From Pararhodospirillum photometricum DSM 122 (GTDB taxonomy: Bacteria > Pseudomonadota > Alphaproteobacteria > Rhodospirillales > Rhodospirillaceae): a stretch of DNA of 11,183 bases. Position numbers and translations under genes: made by a program. Shown piece after piece: positions 1 to 6,124 of the stretch (within the stretch, counting starts at the first letter, position 1; each line of letters opens with the position of its first letter). The notes beneath the pieces are model-generated. The model was not told the DNA's origin and did no database searches. It worked only from the letters and a program-made list of their open reading frames with translations. The stretch spans positions 2,109,537 to 2,120,719 of the forward strand of contig NC_017059.1 of NCBI RefSeq assembly GCF_000284415.1, in the 5' to 3' direction.

Positions 1-1008
1 CTGCAATACCGGCGAGCGGTAGCGGAACTCGGAGGCCACGTCCATGTCCACCGGCACCCGGGCAATCTGCTCGATCCAGTAGCGCGCCACCATGCCAGCA
101 TAATAAGAAGTGCCGCAAGCGACCAGGGTCACTCGCTCGACGTCCGCCAGATCAAACGGCAAGGCGGGGAGGCTGACACTGCCATCGGCCGGGTTGAGAA
201 AGGCGTTGAGGGTGTCGCCAATGACCTGGGGCTGTTCGAAGATCTCCTTGGCCATGAAATGGCGGTGGCCATCCTTGCCCAGAACCGCGCCGGACAGACC
301 GGTGACATGCACCGGCCGCTCGACCGGCTTGCCCTCCAGATCGTAAAGGTCCACCCGATCGGGGTGCAGCACGGCCCAATCGCCGTCTTCCAGATAGATC
401 AGGCGGTCGGTGAGGTGGGCCAGGGCCAGGGCGTCCGAGCCCAGGTACATTTCCCCCTCGCCCAGGCCCACGGCCAGGGGGCTCCCGCGCCGCGCCGCGA
501 TCAACAGATCATTGTGGCCCGCGAACAAGATGCCCAGCGCGAACGCCCCCTCCAGCCGTTGCAAGGCGGCATGGGTGGCGGCCTGGGGATCCAGACCCTG
601 GCGCAGCCCGGCGCTGATTAGATGAACGATGGTCTCGCTGTCGGTATCGGACGAAAACACGCAGCCCGCCGCGCGCAGCTCGCGTTGCAGCTCCTGGTAA
701 TTTTCGATAATGCCGTTGTGCACCACCGCCACCTGGCCATCCGAGTGGGGGTGGGCGTTGCGCTCAACCGGCACGCCGTGGGTCGCCCAGCGGGTATGAC
801 CAATGCCGGTCGTGCCCCCCAGGGGGTCTTGGGTCAGGCGCGCGTGCAGATTGGCAATTTTGCCCTCGGCCCGACGACGCTCGATCTTGCCTTCAACCAG
901 CGTGGCAATGCCGGCGCTGTCGTAGCCGCGATATTCCAGGCGTTGCAGCCCTTCCATCAGCCGCGGCACTGCGTCAGTACGGCCGATAAGACCGACGATC
1001 CCGCACAT
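1..1008 (-). CDS. glmS: Glutamine--fructose-6-phosphate aminotransferase (isomerizing), 3' end outside window
   Basis: GlmS makes glucosamine-6-phosphate from fructose-6-phosphate and glutamine, the first committed step towards UDP-GlcNAc for peptidoglycan and LPS, in the cytosol. The 336 visible codons (family about 610) begin MCGIVGLIG, so Cys2 is the N-terminal nucleophile after Met removal. The class II glutaminase domain spans about residues 2-240, with HTRWATHG at 71-78 and HNGIIENY at 97-104. The linker motif EIFEQP is at 255-260, and the first SIS sugar-binding domain opens at about 290 with ACGTSYYA at 297-304 and SEFRYR at 326-331. The frame is open to base 1; the second SIS domain lies beyond the edge. 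The start is fixed by the invariant MCGI and by an AAGGGA ribosome-binding site just upstream. The methyltransferase gene lies 174 nt upstream on the same strand, so co-transcription is possible but not evident. glmU, a common neighbour of glmS, is not seen here. Confidence 0.97.
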   Translation of the reverse strand, partial: MCGIVGLIGRTDAVPRLMEGLQRLEYRGYDSAGIATLVEGKIERRRAEGKIANLHARLTQDPLGGTTGIGHTRWATHGVPVERNAHPHSDGQVAVVHNGIIENYQELQRELRAAGCVFSSDTDSETIVHLISAGLRQGLDPQAATHAALQRLEGAFALGILFAGHNDLLIAARRGSPLAVGLGEGEMYLGSDALALAHLTDRLIYLEDGDWAVLHPDRVDLYDLEGKPVERPVHVTGLSGAVLGKDGHRHFMAKEIFEQPQVIGDTLNAFLNPADGSVSLPALPFDLADVERVTLVACGTSYYAGMVARYWIEQIARVPVDMDVASEFRYRSPVLQ

Positions 1009-1182
1009 GGTATCCCTTGATCCGCTTGAATAAAGAGGGGGGCTCGGGCGTCTTGTCCCGGAGCACGTCGCCTTGGGGCGCTGGGGGATGCTACCCCCGT
1101 TGCCGGGGGCCTTCAACCATCGCCTTTGGCGCCAGGGGAGCGGGAGCAAAGGCTGAAAGGAAGCGCGAACGCCCTCGGTCCC

Positions 1183-2295
1183 TCAAAGAGGATCGGTGCG
1201 ATAGAGCCGAACCGGAACGCCGCCGTGGGAAATCACCGGCCCGGGGGGCAGGAACGGCAGGCCGGTCGCCTGAGCCAAGGTCGCCTCGCTGGTGATCAGG
1301 CCGACCCGCCAGCCCTGAAAGTAAGAGCGCAGCCGTCGCCCCAGGGTTTGATAAAGGCCCTTCAGCTCTCGCTTATCGCCCAGGCGGGTACCATACGGCG
1401 GATTGACCATGACCAACCCCGGCGCCAGCCCAGCGGGAGGCCACAGGTCACTGACCGGGCGCTCCTGAAAGCGAATGACGTCGGCCACCTGGGCCCGCTC
1501 GGCATTGGCCCGGCTCATGCGAATGGCCCCGGGATCGCGATCGCTGCCAAAGAATCGCACGCCCGATAGCGGCTCACTCGCCCGCTGGCGCAAGGCGCTC
1601 CAGGCCTCGGGATCAAAGGTCGCCATCTGCTCGAAGGCAAAGGTCCGCGAGCGCCCGGGCGGCAGCCCCGCCGCCATTTCCGCCGCCTCAATCACAAAGG
1701 TGCCCGAGCCGCACATCGGGTCCACCACCGCCTCCTGCCCGTCATAGCCGCAGGCCCGCAGGAACAAGGCGGCCAAAGTCTCGCGCAACGGAGCCTTGTT
1801 GACGGCTTCCTTGTGCTGGCGCCGGTGCAACAGTTCCCCCGAGGTGTCCACGCTGAGGGTGCACCAATCGTCGTCGAGCCGCGCCATGACCCGGATCGGC
1901 GCCTCGGGACTGACCGGCACCCCCAGCGTTTCGGCCACGGCTTGCTCCAGGCGCTGGGCCGCCGCCTTGGCGTGATAAATCCGCGAGCCCGAACAGGTGG
2001 CCTCGACACTCACCGCCACATCGGCACGCAGGACCTTCCCCCACGCCACCTTGCGCGCCCGCTTGTCGAGCTGGGCCAAGTGCATGGCGCGAAAAGCCGC
2101 CACCCGGGCCACCACCCGGCTCGCCCCGCGCACCTCCAGGTTGGCCCGCCACACCTCGGGCCAGCCCCCTTGGATTACCACGCCGCCCTTGACCACCTGG
2201 GGATCACCAAACCCCAACGCCGCCACCTCGGCCCGCAGCACGTCCTCAAGACCAGGGGGCGTGACCAAAAAAATCTCAAAGCTCGTGTCTGTCAT
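1183..2295 (-). CDS. THUMP-domain class I SAM-dependent rRNA methyltransferase (RlmL-like, 23S rRNA N2-guanine type)
   Basis: The 370-residue protein resembles the N-terminal (RlmL) half of E. coli RlmKL, which makes m2G2445 in 23S rRNA. Visible are an N-terminal ferredoxin-like segment (FLVTPPGLEDVLRAEV, residues 9-24), a THUMP RNA-binding region at about 40-150, then a Rossmann methyltransferase with SAM motif I DPMCGSGTF at 192-200 and the catalytic N-P-P-Y at 298-301, which in N-methyltransferases holds the target amine. QHKEAVNKAPLRETLAA before motif I is also typical of the family. The exact target base is inferred. The open frame runs 80 codons further upstream, but that extension translates the palindromic repeats, so I chose the ATG at 2295, where homology starts; its ribosome-binding site is weak (AGG six bases upstream). 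It is divergent from the SMR gene at 2550 and lies upstream of glmS. Confidence 0.92.
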   Translation of the reverse strand: MTDTSFEIFLVTPPGLEDVLRAEVAALGFGDPQVVKGGVVIQGGWPEVWRANLEVRGASRVVARVAAFRAMHLAQLDKRARKVAWGKVLRADVAVSVEATCSGSRIYHAKAAAQRLEQAVAETLGVPVSPEAPIRVMARLDDDWCTLSVDTSGELLHRRQHKEAVNKAPLRETLAALFLRACGYDGQEAVVDPMCGSGTFVIEAAEMAAGLPPGRSRTFAFEQMATFDPEAWSALRQRASEPLSGVRFFGSDRDPGAIRMSRANAERAQVADVIRFQERPVSDLWPPAGLAPGLVMVNPPYGTRLGDKRELKGLYQTLGRRLRSYFQGWRVGLITSEATLAQATGLPFLPPGPVISHGGVPVRLYRTDPL

Positions 2296-2386
2296 GGTGC
2301 CTGTCTGTGGGGGAAAGGGCGGTTGCCTCCCGGAGCTTATCCCGCGCCCCGCGGTGTTCCAACCCCTGGCACGGGCGAGAGGCGAA

Positions 2387-2419
2387 GGAAGGCTGGGGAG
2401 GCGGGCCTCCCCAGACCCC
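2387..2419 (+). repeat. Palindromic dispersed repeat, copy 1
   Basis: A 33-nt unit whose core is a palindrome at 2393-2414, with arms CTGGGGAGGC and GCCTCCCCAG separated by GG. The same 33 nt recur inverted at 2465-2497, and the first 28 nt of the GGCTGGGG... part recur at 11156-11183. It lies between divergent genes and overlaps no plausible coding sequence. Confidence 0.9.
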
Positions 2420-2464
2420 ACATTCCCATGGGCCCTGCGAGCGAGACCAGTCCCCCGGAACGGA

Positions 2465-2497
2465 GGGGTCTGGGGAGGCCCGCCTCCCCAGCCTTCC
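2465..2497 (-). repeat. Palindromic dispersed repeat, copy 2 (inverted relative to copy 1)
   Basis: Exact reverse complement of copy 1 over 33 nt, 45 nt away, so the two could also fold into one long stem with a 45-nt loop. The core palindrome is at 2470-2491. On the plus strand it is followed by CCTTCCCTTTTTCCC, so it looks like an intrinsic terminator read rightwards. No plus-strand gene runs into it here; it sits 50 nt upstream of the SMR start and might insulate that gene from read-through. That role is inference. Confidence 0.9.
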
Positions 2498-2549
2498 CTT
2501 TTTCCCGTATGCTGTCCCCAGCACGACTCGACCATAATAGAGGCAGACC

Positions 2550-2879
2550 ATGCACTGGGTTTATCTCGCCGTCGCCATCGGCGCCGAAATCATCGCCACG
2601 TCGGCCCTCAAAGCCTGCGACGGCTTTACCCGCCTCGCCCCCTCGGCCTTAGTCGTGGTGGGCTATCTGGTCTCCTTTTACGCCTTGTCCCACGCCTTAA
2701 AAACCCTTCCCGTGGGCATCGCCTACGCCATCTGGTCCGGCCTCGGGATCGTCATCATCACCGCCGTCGGCTGGGTTCTCTACGGCCAGAAACTGGAAGC
2801 ACCGGCCCTGATCGGTATGGCCCTGATCGTCGCCGGCGTCGTCCTCATGAACGCCTTCCCCTCCTCGACCGACTCCTGA
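2550..2879 (+). CDS. Small multidrug resistance (SMR) efflux protein, EmrE/Qac type
   Basis: A 109-residue inner-membrane protein with four hydrophobic helices (about 3-21, 30-52, 57-76, 84-103), matching the length of E. coli EmrE (110). SMR dimers exchange protons for cationic drugs such as quaternary ammonium compounds. The essential membrane glutamate is Glu13 ([12 protein letters not shown]), equivalent to EmrE Glu14. The stretch [13 protein letters not shown] at 56-68, with the EmrE-like IWSG, favours the EmrE/Qac subtype over the Gdx/SugE guanidinium exporters. The ATG at 2550 has a modest AGAGGC ribosome-binding site. The gene stands alone, divergent from the methyltransferase, with the repeat pair upstream. 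The substrate cannot be read from the sequence. Confidence 0.93.
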   Translation: MHWVYLAVAIGAEIIATSALKACDGFTRLAPSALVVVGYLVSFYALSHALKTLPVGIAYAIWSGLGIVIITAVGWVLYGQKLEAPALIGMALIVAGVVLMNAFPSSTDS

Positions 2880-2920
2880 TCCACCTTCCACATGGAACAC
2901 AAAACCGGTTGCCAGACCCA

Positions 2921-2949
2921 AGCGGGATCGGCTGACCGGTCTTCCCGCT
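2921..2949 (+). other. Hairpin downstream of the SMR gene
   Basis: AGCGGGA at 2921-2927 pairs with TCCCGCT at 2943-2949, and inside the loop CGG and CCG can pair as well. It lies 42 nt after the SMR stop and may end that transcript, but no T-run follows, so it is not a typical intrinsic terminator. Nothing else is recognisable between 2880 and 3067 except a short palindrome TTCCACATGGAA at 2886-2897. Confidence 0.3.
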
Positions 2950-3078
2950 GAGGGAGCCCGATAACGACGTGTTCCGGGCCAACAAGGGGAAAGGCCCGCT
3001 GGATCGTGCCAAGCCCTGGACCAGGAACCGAGGGAGGCTCGACAAGCCCCCCTTGCATCTCGCCCCCTACCGGATTAT

Positions 3079-3090
3079 GTTTCATGAAAC
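3079..3090. promoter_or_regulatory. Perfect palindrome, candidate operator of the toxin-antitoxin operon
   Basis: GTTTCATGAAAC is a perfect 12-nt palindrome ending 22 nt before the antitoxin start. A weak promoter may overlap it: TTGCAT at 3053-3058, an 18-nt spacer and TATGTT at 3077-3082. MazE-type antitoxins usually repress their own operon by binding palindromes at the promoter, so this is the obvious operator candidate. The palindrome is seen; its role is inferred. Confidence 0.45.
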
Positions 3091-3112
3091 GGTATAAGGA
3101 AGGAAAACGCCC

Positions 3113-3334
3113 ATGTCATCGAGCGTGACGAGGCGGGTGAGCAAGCATCGAGCAGGCCTGCGGGCTGCCGGGATGCGCCCGATTCAGATTTGGGTACCCG
3201 ACACCCGGCGCCCCGGCTTTGCCGAGGAATGCCGCCGGCAATCGGCCCTGACTGCCGAAAGCGATGCCGCCGACAAAGACCTGCAAGACTTCATGGAGGC
3301 CGCACTTGCGAAGATGGAGGGCTGGACAGAGTGA
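3113..3334 (+). CDS. MazE-like antitoxin (DUF3018 family)
   Basis: A 73-residue protein with the signature RPIQIWVPDTRRPGFAEE at 22-39 followed by CRRQS, characteristic of DUF3018 antitoxins paired with MazF-type toxins. The N-terminal part is basic and likely binds DNA. The C-terminal part (about 45-73, acidic and ending in EAALAKMEGWTE) is the likely toxin-neutralising segment. The ATG at 3113 has a strong purine-rich ribosome-binding site (AGGAAGGA, 3097-3104). Its stop overlaps the toxin start as GTGA, typical of translational coupling that ties toxin to antitoxin synthesis. Autorepression through the upstream palindrome is likely but inferred. Base composition is like the host core genes, unlike the AT-rich gene that follows. 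Confidence 0.87.
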   Translation: MSSSVTRRVSKHRAGLRAAGMRPIQIWVPDTRRPGFAEECRRQSALTAESDAADKDLQDFMEAALAKMEGWTE

Positions 3335-3654
3335 AGCGCGGGGATCTGGTCACGATTGCCCTGCAAGGGGACTTCGGAAAGCCACGCCCCGCTCTGATTA
3401 TCCAGTCCGACCAATTCCACCAGAGCGCCACCCGCGCGGTCCTTTTGCTGACCGGCACCCTGGTTGACGCACCTCTGATCCGGCTGATGCTCGACCCGAC
3501 ACCGGAAAACGGGCTGTTGAAGCCTTCTCAAATCATGATCGACAAGCCGATGACGGTCCCCGTGACAAAGATCGGCCCGGGGTTCGGACGGGTCGATGAC
3601 GGGACCTTGCTCGCTGTCAACCGAGCTCTGGCGGTATTCCTGGGGTTTGCCTAG
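3331..3654 (+). CDS. MazF/PemK-family endoribonuclease toxin
   Basis: A 107-residue protein starting at GTG 3331, in frame and overlapping the antitoxin stop by four bases. The frame is open further back to 3190, but that part only shadows the antitoxin gene. MazF toxins are small cytosolic RNases that cut mRNA or tRNA at short sequences when the labile antitoxin is lost. Visible family marks are the N-terminal KRGDLVTIALQGDFGKPRPALII (residues 2-24, with the conserved Arg19-Pro20), the strand RAVLLLTGTL, and GLLKPSQIMIDKPMTVP at 61-77, which matches the L-x-x-P-S segment of MazF. It ends in ALAVFLGFA, a normal family ending, so it appears complete. Its TAG stop is also the first three bases of the 18-nt direct repeat at 3652. 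The cleavage site is unknown. Confidence 0.88.
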   Translation: MKRGDLVTIALQGDFGKPRPALIIQSDQFHQSATRAVLLLTGTLVDAPLIRLMLDPTPENGLLKPSQIMIDKPMTVPVTKIGPGFGRVDDGTLLAVNRALAVFLGFA

Positions 3655-3669
3655 CAGGCTATTGAAAAA
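3652..3669 (+). repeat. Left 18-nt direct repeat flanking the AT-rich gene
   Basis: TAGCAGGCTATTGAAAAA matches TAGCAGGCTGTTAAAAAA at 5115-5132 in 16 of 18 positions and in the same orientation. The pair brackets a segment whose composition differs sharply from its surroundings, as expected for insertion or for recombination between repeats. The first three bases are the mazF stop codon. Confidence 0.75.
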
Positions 3670-3711
3670 CCCTATGCCTTTCCCCGAAGCCGGAGAGGTC
3701 AACCTGAAACA

Positions 3712-5067
3712 TCAAATCCCTACAAAAATATTATGATTGCCCTTACTTTCATCTGGCCCTTGATATGCCCTCAGTCTTTCGGCAATTTCAATAAGAGATA
3801 CTCTCGCCACTTTTACAGAACAACTTCTAATCTCAAAAAGCTGCCTCAGTCTATCGTTGTTCGCTCCATGCAACGTTTTTGATCTACATTCATTATAAAT
3901 CAGTTGAATAAGGTTGTTTAAGGTGCGCGAAGGGAATCGCGTTACTTCTTCATCTCGGTTGGTGCCTGTTAAGTGCGCAACCATGCTTGTTATACCAGGA
4001 CACTGTCCTCCACCGGATAGTACATCTAGGCAGGTTGCTAACTTTGCTACCGCAATGGCATCATTTGATTCGCGACACCCCTCACCAAACCAATCCAGTG
4101 CGGTAACCCAGCGATTGGCGAGCTTGGGGTGTTTGTAATTTGATGGATCGAGAACCCCCCCAATAATTTCGCCAAAACCACTGATAATATTATTATTTTC
4201 TTTTAATAGCGCATCAATTTGATTTGGCGACAGAATGCAAAAGATCCTCCCCTTGGATATTACACGAGACCATCGGCGATCGTTTTTTTCTATTAGAGTA
4301 TACACCATTCTCGGATAAAATCGTTCCCCATGAATTAACTGCTGGCAGAAACAATCTTCTCGACCAACAGCAAGCGATATGGCGTCAAGAGAAGATTTTG
4401 CGATTATTCTAGCAAATTTTTCAGAAATTTTTTCTTCGTAGCCGCGAGTAATAACCTTAATTATAGCAGATCCCTCTAAAAGAAAATTGTAAATTTCCTC
4501 AGAATCTCTGCATAACTCGATATTTTCATGGTTTTCATTAATTTTTTTATTAATAAATTCTTTCCATTGGCTGTTTTCTTTTGAGCTTATTGGGATATCA
4601 ACGGAATCCAACCAATGAAGACGATTAAATACTGTCACTGGGCCGATTGAGAACGGAGCCCTCTCCTCTACACCAATGGTATGCGCAGGAAAATAGTGGG
4701 TGTACTCTTGCGACATAAGAATGAGTCTCTCATGAACAAGAGATCTAAATCTTGGTATAATCTTTCCTTGATCACCTTCATCGAAACCTAAAAAATCGCC
4801 AGCAGCGTGCATATTTGCGATGATTTGGCGAATAATATTTGCGTATTCTTTAATTTCAATCTTAGGAGATTCGGGAGGAAGATTGTTATAGAGGATCTTT
4901 GATATGCTCCATATCGCGTTAAGTGACGACTGATTAAAGTATCGTACAGATCCATTTTCTGCGTGGGTAAAATTTGGAAGACCATTTTCTTTCCACCGAG
5001 GTTTATCGCCTCTATGGACACGATCCAACTCATCAACAAGAGATTTAAGATCAGATGCTAGTGTCAT
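3712..5067 (-). CDS. Putative ApeA-like HEPN-domain protein, candidate RNA-targeting defence protein
   Basis: A 451-residue protein with no assigned relative that I can name. The last third resembles ApeA-like HEPN domains: a helix with ALDWFGEGCRESNDAIA at about 323-339, AKLATCLDVLSGGG, then LIQLIYNECRSKTLHG at 386-401. The latter contains Arg395-x4-His400, the R-x4-6-H motif of HEPN ribonucleases. Residues 1-280 form a separate region with RERAPFSIGPV-like beta structure near 134-144 and no motif I recognise; it could be a sensor. No membrane segment or signal peptide is evident. The ATG at 5067 has an AGAGGG ribosome-binding site. The gene is visibly AT-rich, with AGA and AAT/ATA codons unlike all its neighbours, and is bracketed by direct repeats, indicating transfer. 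It converges on mazF with 57 nt between stops. A role in phage defence is inferred from HEPN/ApeA families only. Confidence 0.8.
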   Translation of the reverse strand: MTLASDLKSLVDELDRVHRGDKPRWKENGLPNFTHAENGSVRYFNQSSLNAIWSISKILYNNLPPESPKIEIKEYANIIRQIIANMHAAGDFLGFDEGDQGKIIPRFRSLVHERLILMSQEYTHYFPAHTIGVEERAPFSIGPVTVFNRLHWLDSVDIPISSKENSQWKEFINKKINENHENIELCRDSEEIYNFLLEGSAIIKVITRGYEEKISEKFARIIAKSSLDAISLAVGREDCFCQQLIHGERFYPRMVYTLIEKNDRRWSRVISKGRIFCILSPNQIDALLKENNNIISGFGEIIGGVLDPSNYKHPKLANRWVTALDWFGEGCRESNDAIAVAKLATCLDVLSGGGQCPGITSMVAHLTGTNRDEEVTRFPSRTLNNLIQLIYNECRSKTLHGANNDRLRQLFEIRSCSVKVARVSLIEIAERLRAYQGPDESKGNHNIFVGI

Positions 5068-5099
5068 CTCATCCCTCTCAAAATCGCATCTCTCGAAGT

Positions 5100-5128
5100 C
5101 AAATAAGAGGCCGATAGCAGGCTGTTAA
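5100..5128 (-). promoter_or_regulatory. Possible promoter of the HEPN gene, using the right repeat
   Basis: Reading leftwards, TTAACA (5128-5123, five of six matches to the -35 consensus) lies inside the right-hand direct repeat, and 17 nt further is TATTTG (5105-5100, three of six matches to the -10 consensus). A start near 5093 would leave a leader of about 25 nt before the ATG at 5067. The -10 is poor, so this is tentative. Confidence 0.25.
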
Positions 5129-5132
5129 AAAA
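5115..5132 (+). repeat. Right 18-nt direct repeat flanking the AT-rich gene
   Basis: TAGCAGGCTGTTAAAAAA, the partner of the copy at 3652-3669. The AT-rich composition stops here; from about 5135 the sequence returns to host-like GC-rich DNA leading to the tRNA-Arg terminator. It lies 47 nt upstream of the HEPN start codon. Confidence 0.75.
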
Positions 5133-5239
5133 GTCTCTCGGATCGTCGGCGGTCTCGAATTCCAAAAGAGATCGTGACCCTTGGACGCTGATCCGGGCCG
5201 GGGAAAACGCTTCGCCCGCTGGCTACATTGTGGCTACAT

Positions 5240-5266
5240 AAAAAACGAAAGACCCCACCAAGGGGG
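5240..5266 (-). terminator. Rho-independent terminator of tRNA-Arg
   Basis: Reading leftwards from the tRNA, a stem of CCCC (5265-5262) and GGGG (5256-5253) around a TTGGT loop is followed by TCTTTCGTTTTTT. It begins about 20 nt past the tRNA 3' end, the usual place. It appears intact, so the acquired segment downstream did not disrupt tRNA termination. Confidence 0.65.
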
Positions 5267-5286
5267 CCATGCGTGCTTTGAGAGAG

Positions 5287-5363
5287 TGGCGCGCCCTACA
5301 GGATTCGAACCTGTGACCTACGGCTTAGAAGGCCGTTGCTCTATCCAGCTGAGCTAAGGGCGC
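5287..5363 (-). tRNA. tRNA-Arg(TCT)
   Basis: A 77-nt cloverleaf with 3' CCA encoded (5289-5287). The acceptor stem pairs GCGCCCT (from 5363) with AGGGCGC, with G as discriminator. The D-loop region reads TTAGCTCAGCTGGATAGAGCA. The anticodon stem ACGGC/GCCGT holds the loop CTTCTAA, giving anticodon TCT, which reads AGA and AGG. The T-arm is ACAGG-TTCGAAT-CCTGT. The adjacent AT-rich HEPN gene uses AGA codons that are rare in the host-like genes. The tRNA 3' side faces the accessory segment, a common position for integration, but no duplicated tRNA end or integrase was found. Confidence 0.97.
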
Positions 5364-5418
5364 TTACGGAACGGCGGTGGAAGTTTTCTGATTCCGGGCC
5401 GCACGTCCAGCAAAATTT

Positions 5419-5715
5419 TTAGGAAATCTTCTGAAAAGCGAAATTGTCGGCATACGACTTGGGCTGCGGGGACCGGACCTGGGGATCACGCACCTGGGCC
5501 ACGTACCCTTTGCGCTTGGCATAGGCCAGGGCCTCGGCCTTGGAGGCGAAGCTCAGGCGAATCTGACGGTTGACGTCTCCCGAACCGACCCACCCCATCA
5601 AGGCATCGTTGAGCGGGCGCTCGGTCGGCTCGAACTCCAGAACCCACTGACGCGTGTTGCCTTTGCCCGACTGCATGGCGGTTTTGGCCGGCTGGTAAAT
5701 GCGCACGCGAACCAT
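5419..5715 (-). CDS. NDUFS4-family NADH dehydrogenase (complex I) accessory subunit
   Basis: A 98-residue protein of the ETC complex I subunit conserved-region (NDUFS4, 18-kDa) family, an accessory subunit on the peripheral arm of complex I in mitochondria and alphaproteobacteria, near the NADH-oxidising N module. Visible family features are the start MVRVRIYQPAKTAMQSGKG, then WVLEFEPTERPLNDALMGW at 24-42, the polar SGDVNRQIRLSFASKAEALAYAKRKG (45-70), and the near-terminal PKSYADNF (86-93). There is no transmembrane segment, as expected for a matrix- or cytosol-facing subunit. The ATG at 5715 follows an excellent ribosome-binding site (AAGGGGAAGGGA). The gene sits between two tRNA genes on the same strand, 72 nt after tRNA-Pro and 56 nt before tRNA-Arg; shared transcription with them is possible. 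Other complex I genes are not in this window. Confidence 0.93.
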   Translation of the reverse strand: MVRVRIYQPAKTAMQSGKGNTRQWVLEFEPTERPLNDALMGWVGSGDVNRQIRLSFASKAEALAYAKRKGYVAQVRDPQVRSPQPKSYADNFAFQKIS

Positions 5716-5786
5716 GGTCCCTTCCCCTTATCGTGTCACGCCACCCGATTGTCGCCGCCTCCCTTTCACACCGGTGGGGGCCCGAG

Positions 5787-5863
5787 TGGTCGGGGCGAGA
5801 GGATTCGAACCTCCGGCATCCAGCTCCCAAAGCTGGCGCTCTACCTGGCTGAGCTACGCCCCG
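5787..5863 (-). tRNA. tRNA-Pro(TGG)
   Basis: A 77-nt cloverleaf with CCA encoded (5789-5787). The acceptor stem is CGGGGCG/CGCCCCG with A as discriminator. The D-arm reads TAGCTCAGCCAGGTAGAGCG. The anticodon stem CCAGC/GCTGG encloses TTTGGGA, giving anticodon TGG. The T-arm is GGAGG-TTCGAAT-CCTCT. It begins the leftward tRNA-Pro, NDUFS4, tRNA-Arg cluster. The 261 nt upstream (5864-6124) hold no gene that I can support. Confidence 0.97.
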
Positions 5864-6057
5864 GCGACGACGGCACCCCTGAGAGCTAACGGTTTTCTCC
5901 GAGAAAGGCAAGCGCCCCAACGTGAACAAACGCGGCTTTTTCTGAGGGAATCCGAGGGTTTTGGGATTTTGTCCCGAAAAATTCCCGAAGACGCGTTCCT
6001 CAAACGTTCCAAGAGGTACTGACGTGGCTGTCCACACCAAGCCGCTTGACATACGGA

Positions 6058-6102
6058 CAAAATGCCCGGCGAACCGACCGGAATCACCGGACAGTTCGCC
6101 GG
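6058..6102 (-). terminator. Terminator-like hairpin downstream of the holin gene
   Basis: CCGGCGAAC (6066-6074) and GTTCGCCGG (6094-6102) form a perfect 9-bp stem. Inside it CCGG (6078-6081) pairs with CCGG (6087-6090) around AATCA, after a 3x3 internal loop. Read leftwards, the stem is followed by GCATTTTG, a short T-run. It starts 22 nt after the holin stop, so it probably ends that transcript and shields tRNA-Pro. The T-run is weak. Confidence 0.5.
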
Positions 6103-6124
6103 AAGGGTACAAACTCTGCGTAGA

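Noticed and set aside
1009..1182. glmS ribozyme-type element upstream of glmS
   Set aside because: That ribozyme is known mainly from Gram-positive bacteria, and no matching core could be recognised in this 174-nt stretch.
2296..2535. Open frame extending the methyltransferase 80 codons upstream
   Set aside because: It translates the two palindromic repeats into low-complexity Gly/Pro/Arg sequence, and the THUMP homology starts at ATG 2295.
1813..2935. Two long plus-strand open frames opposite the methyltransferase and crossing the SMR gene
   Set aside because: They are antisense or out-of-frame shadows, rich in Arg, Pro and His, with no recognisable domain.
3190..3330. Longer start for the MazF toxin at 3190
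   Set aside because: The extra 47 codons are the antitoxin gene in another frame; the GTG at 3331 overlaps the antitoxin stop as expected and begins the MazF homology.
3652..5132. The 18-nt repeats as terminal inverted repeats of an insertion sequence
   Set aside because: They are in direct, not inverted, orientation and no transposase lies between them.
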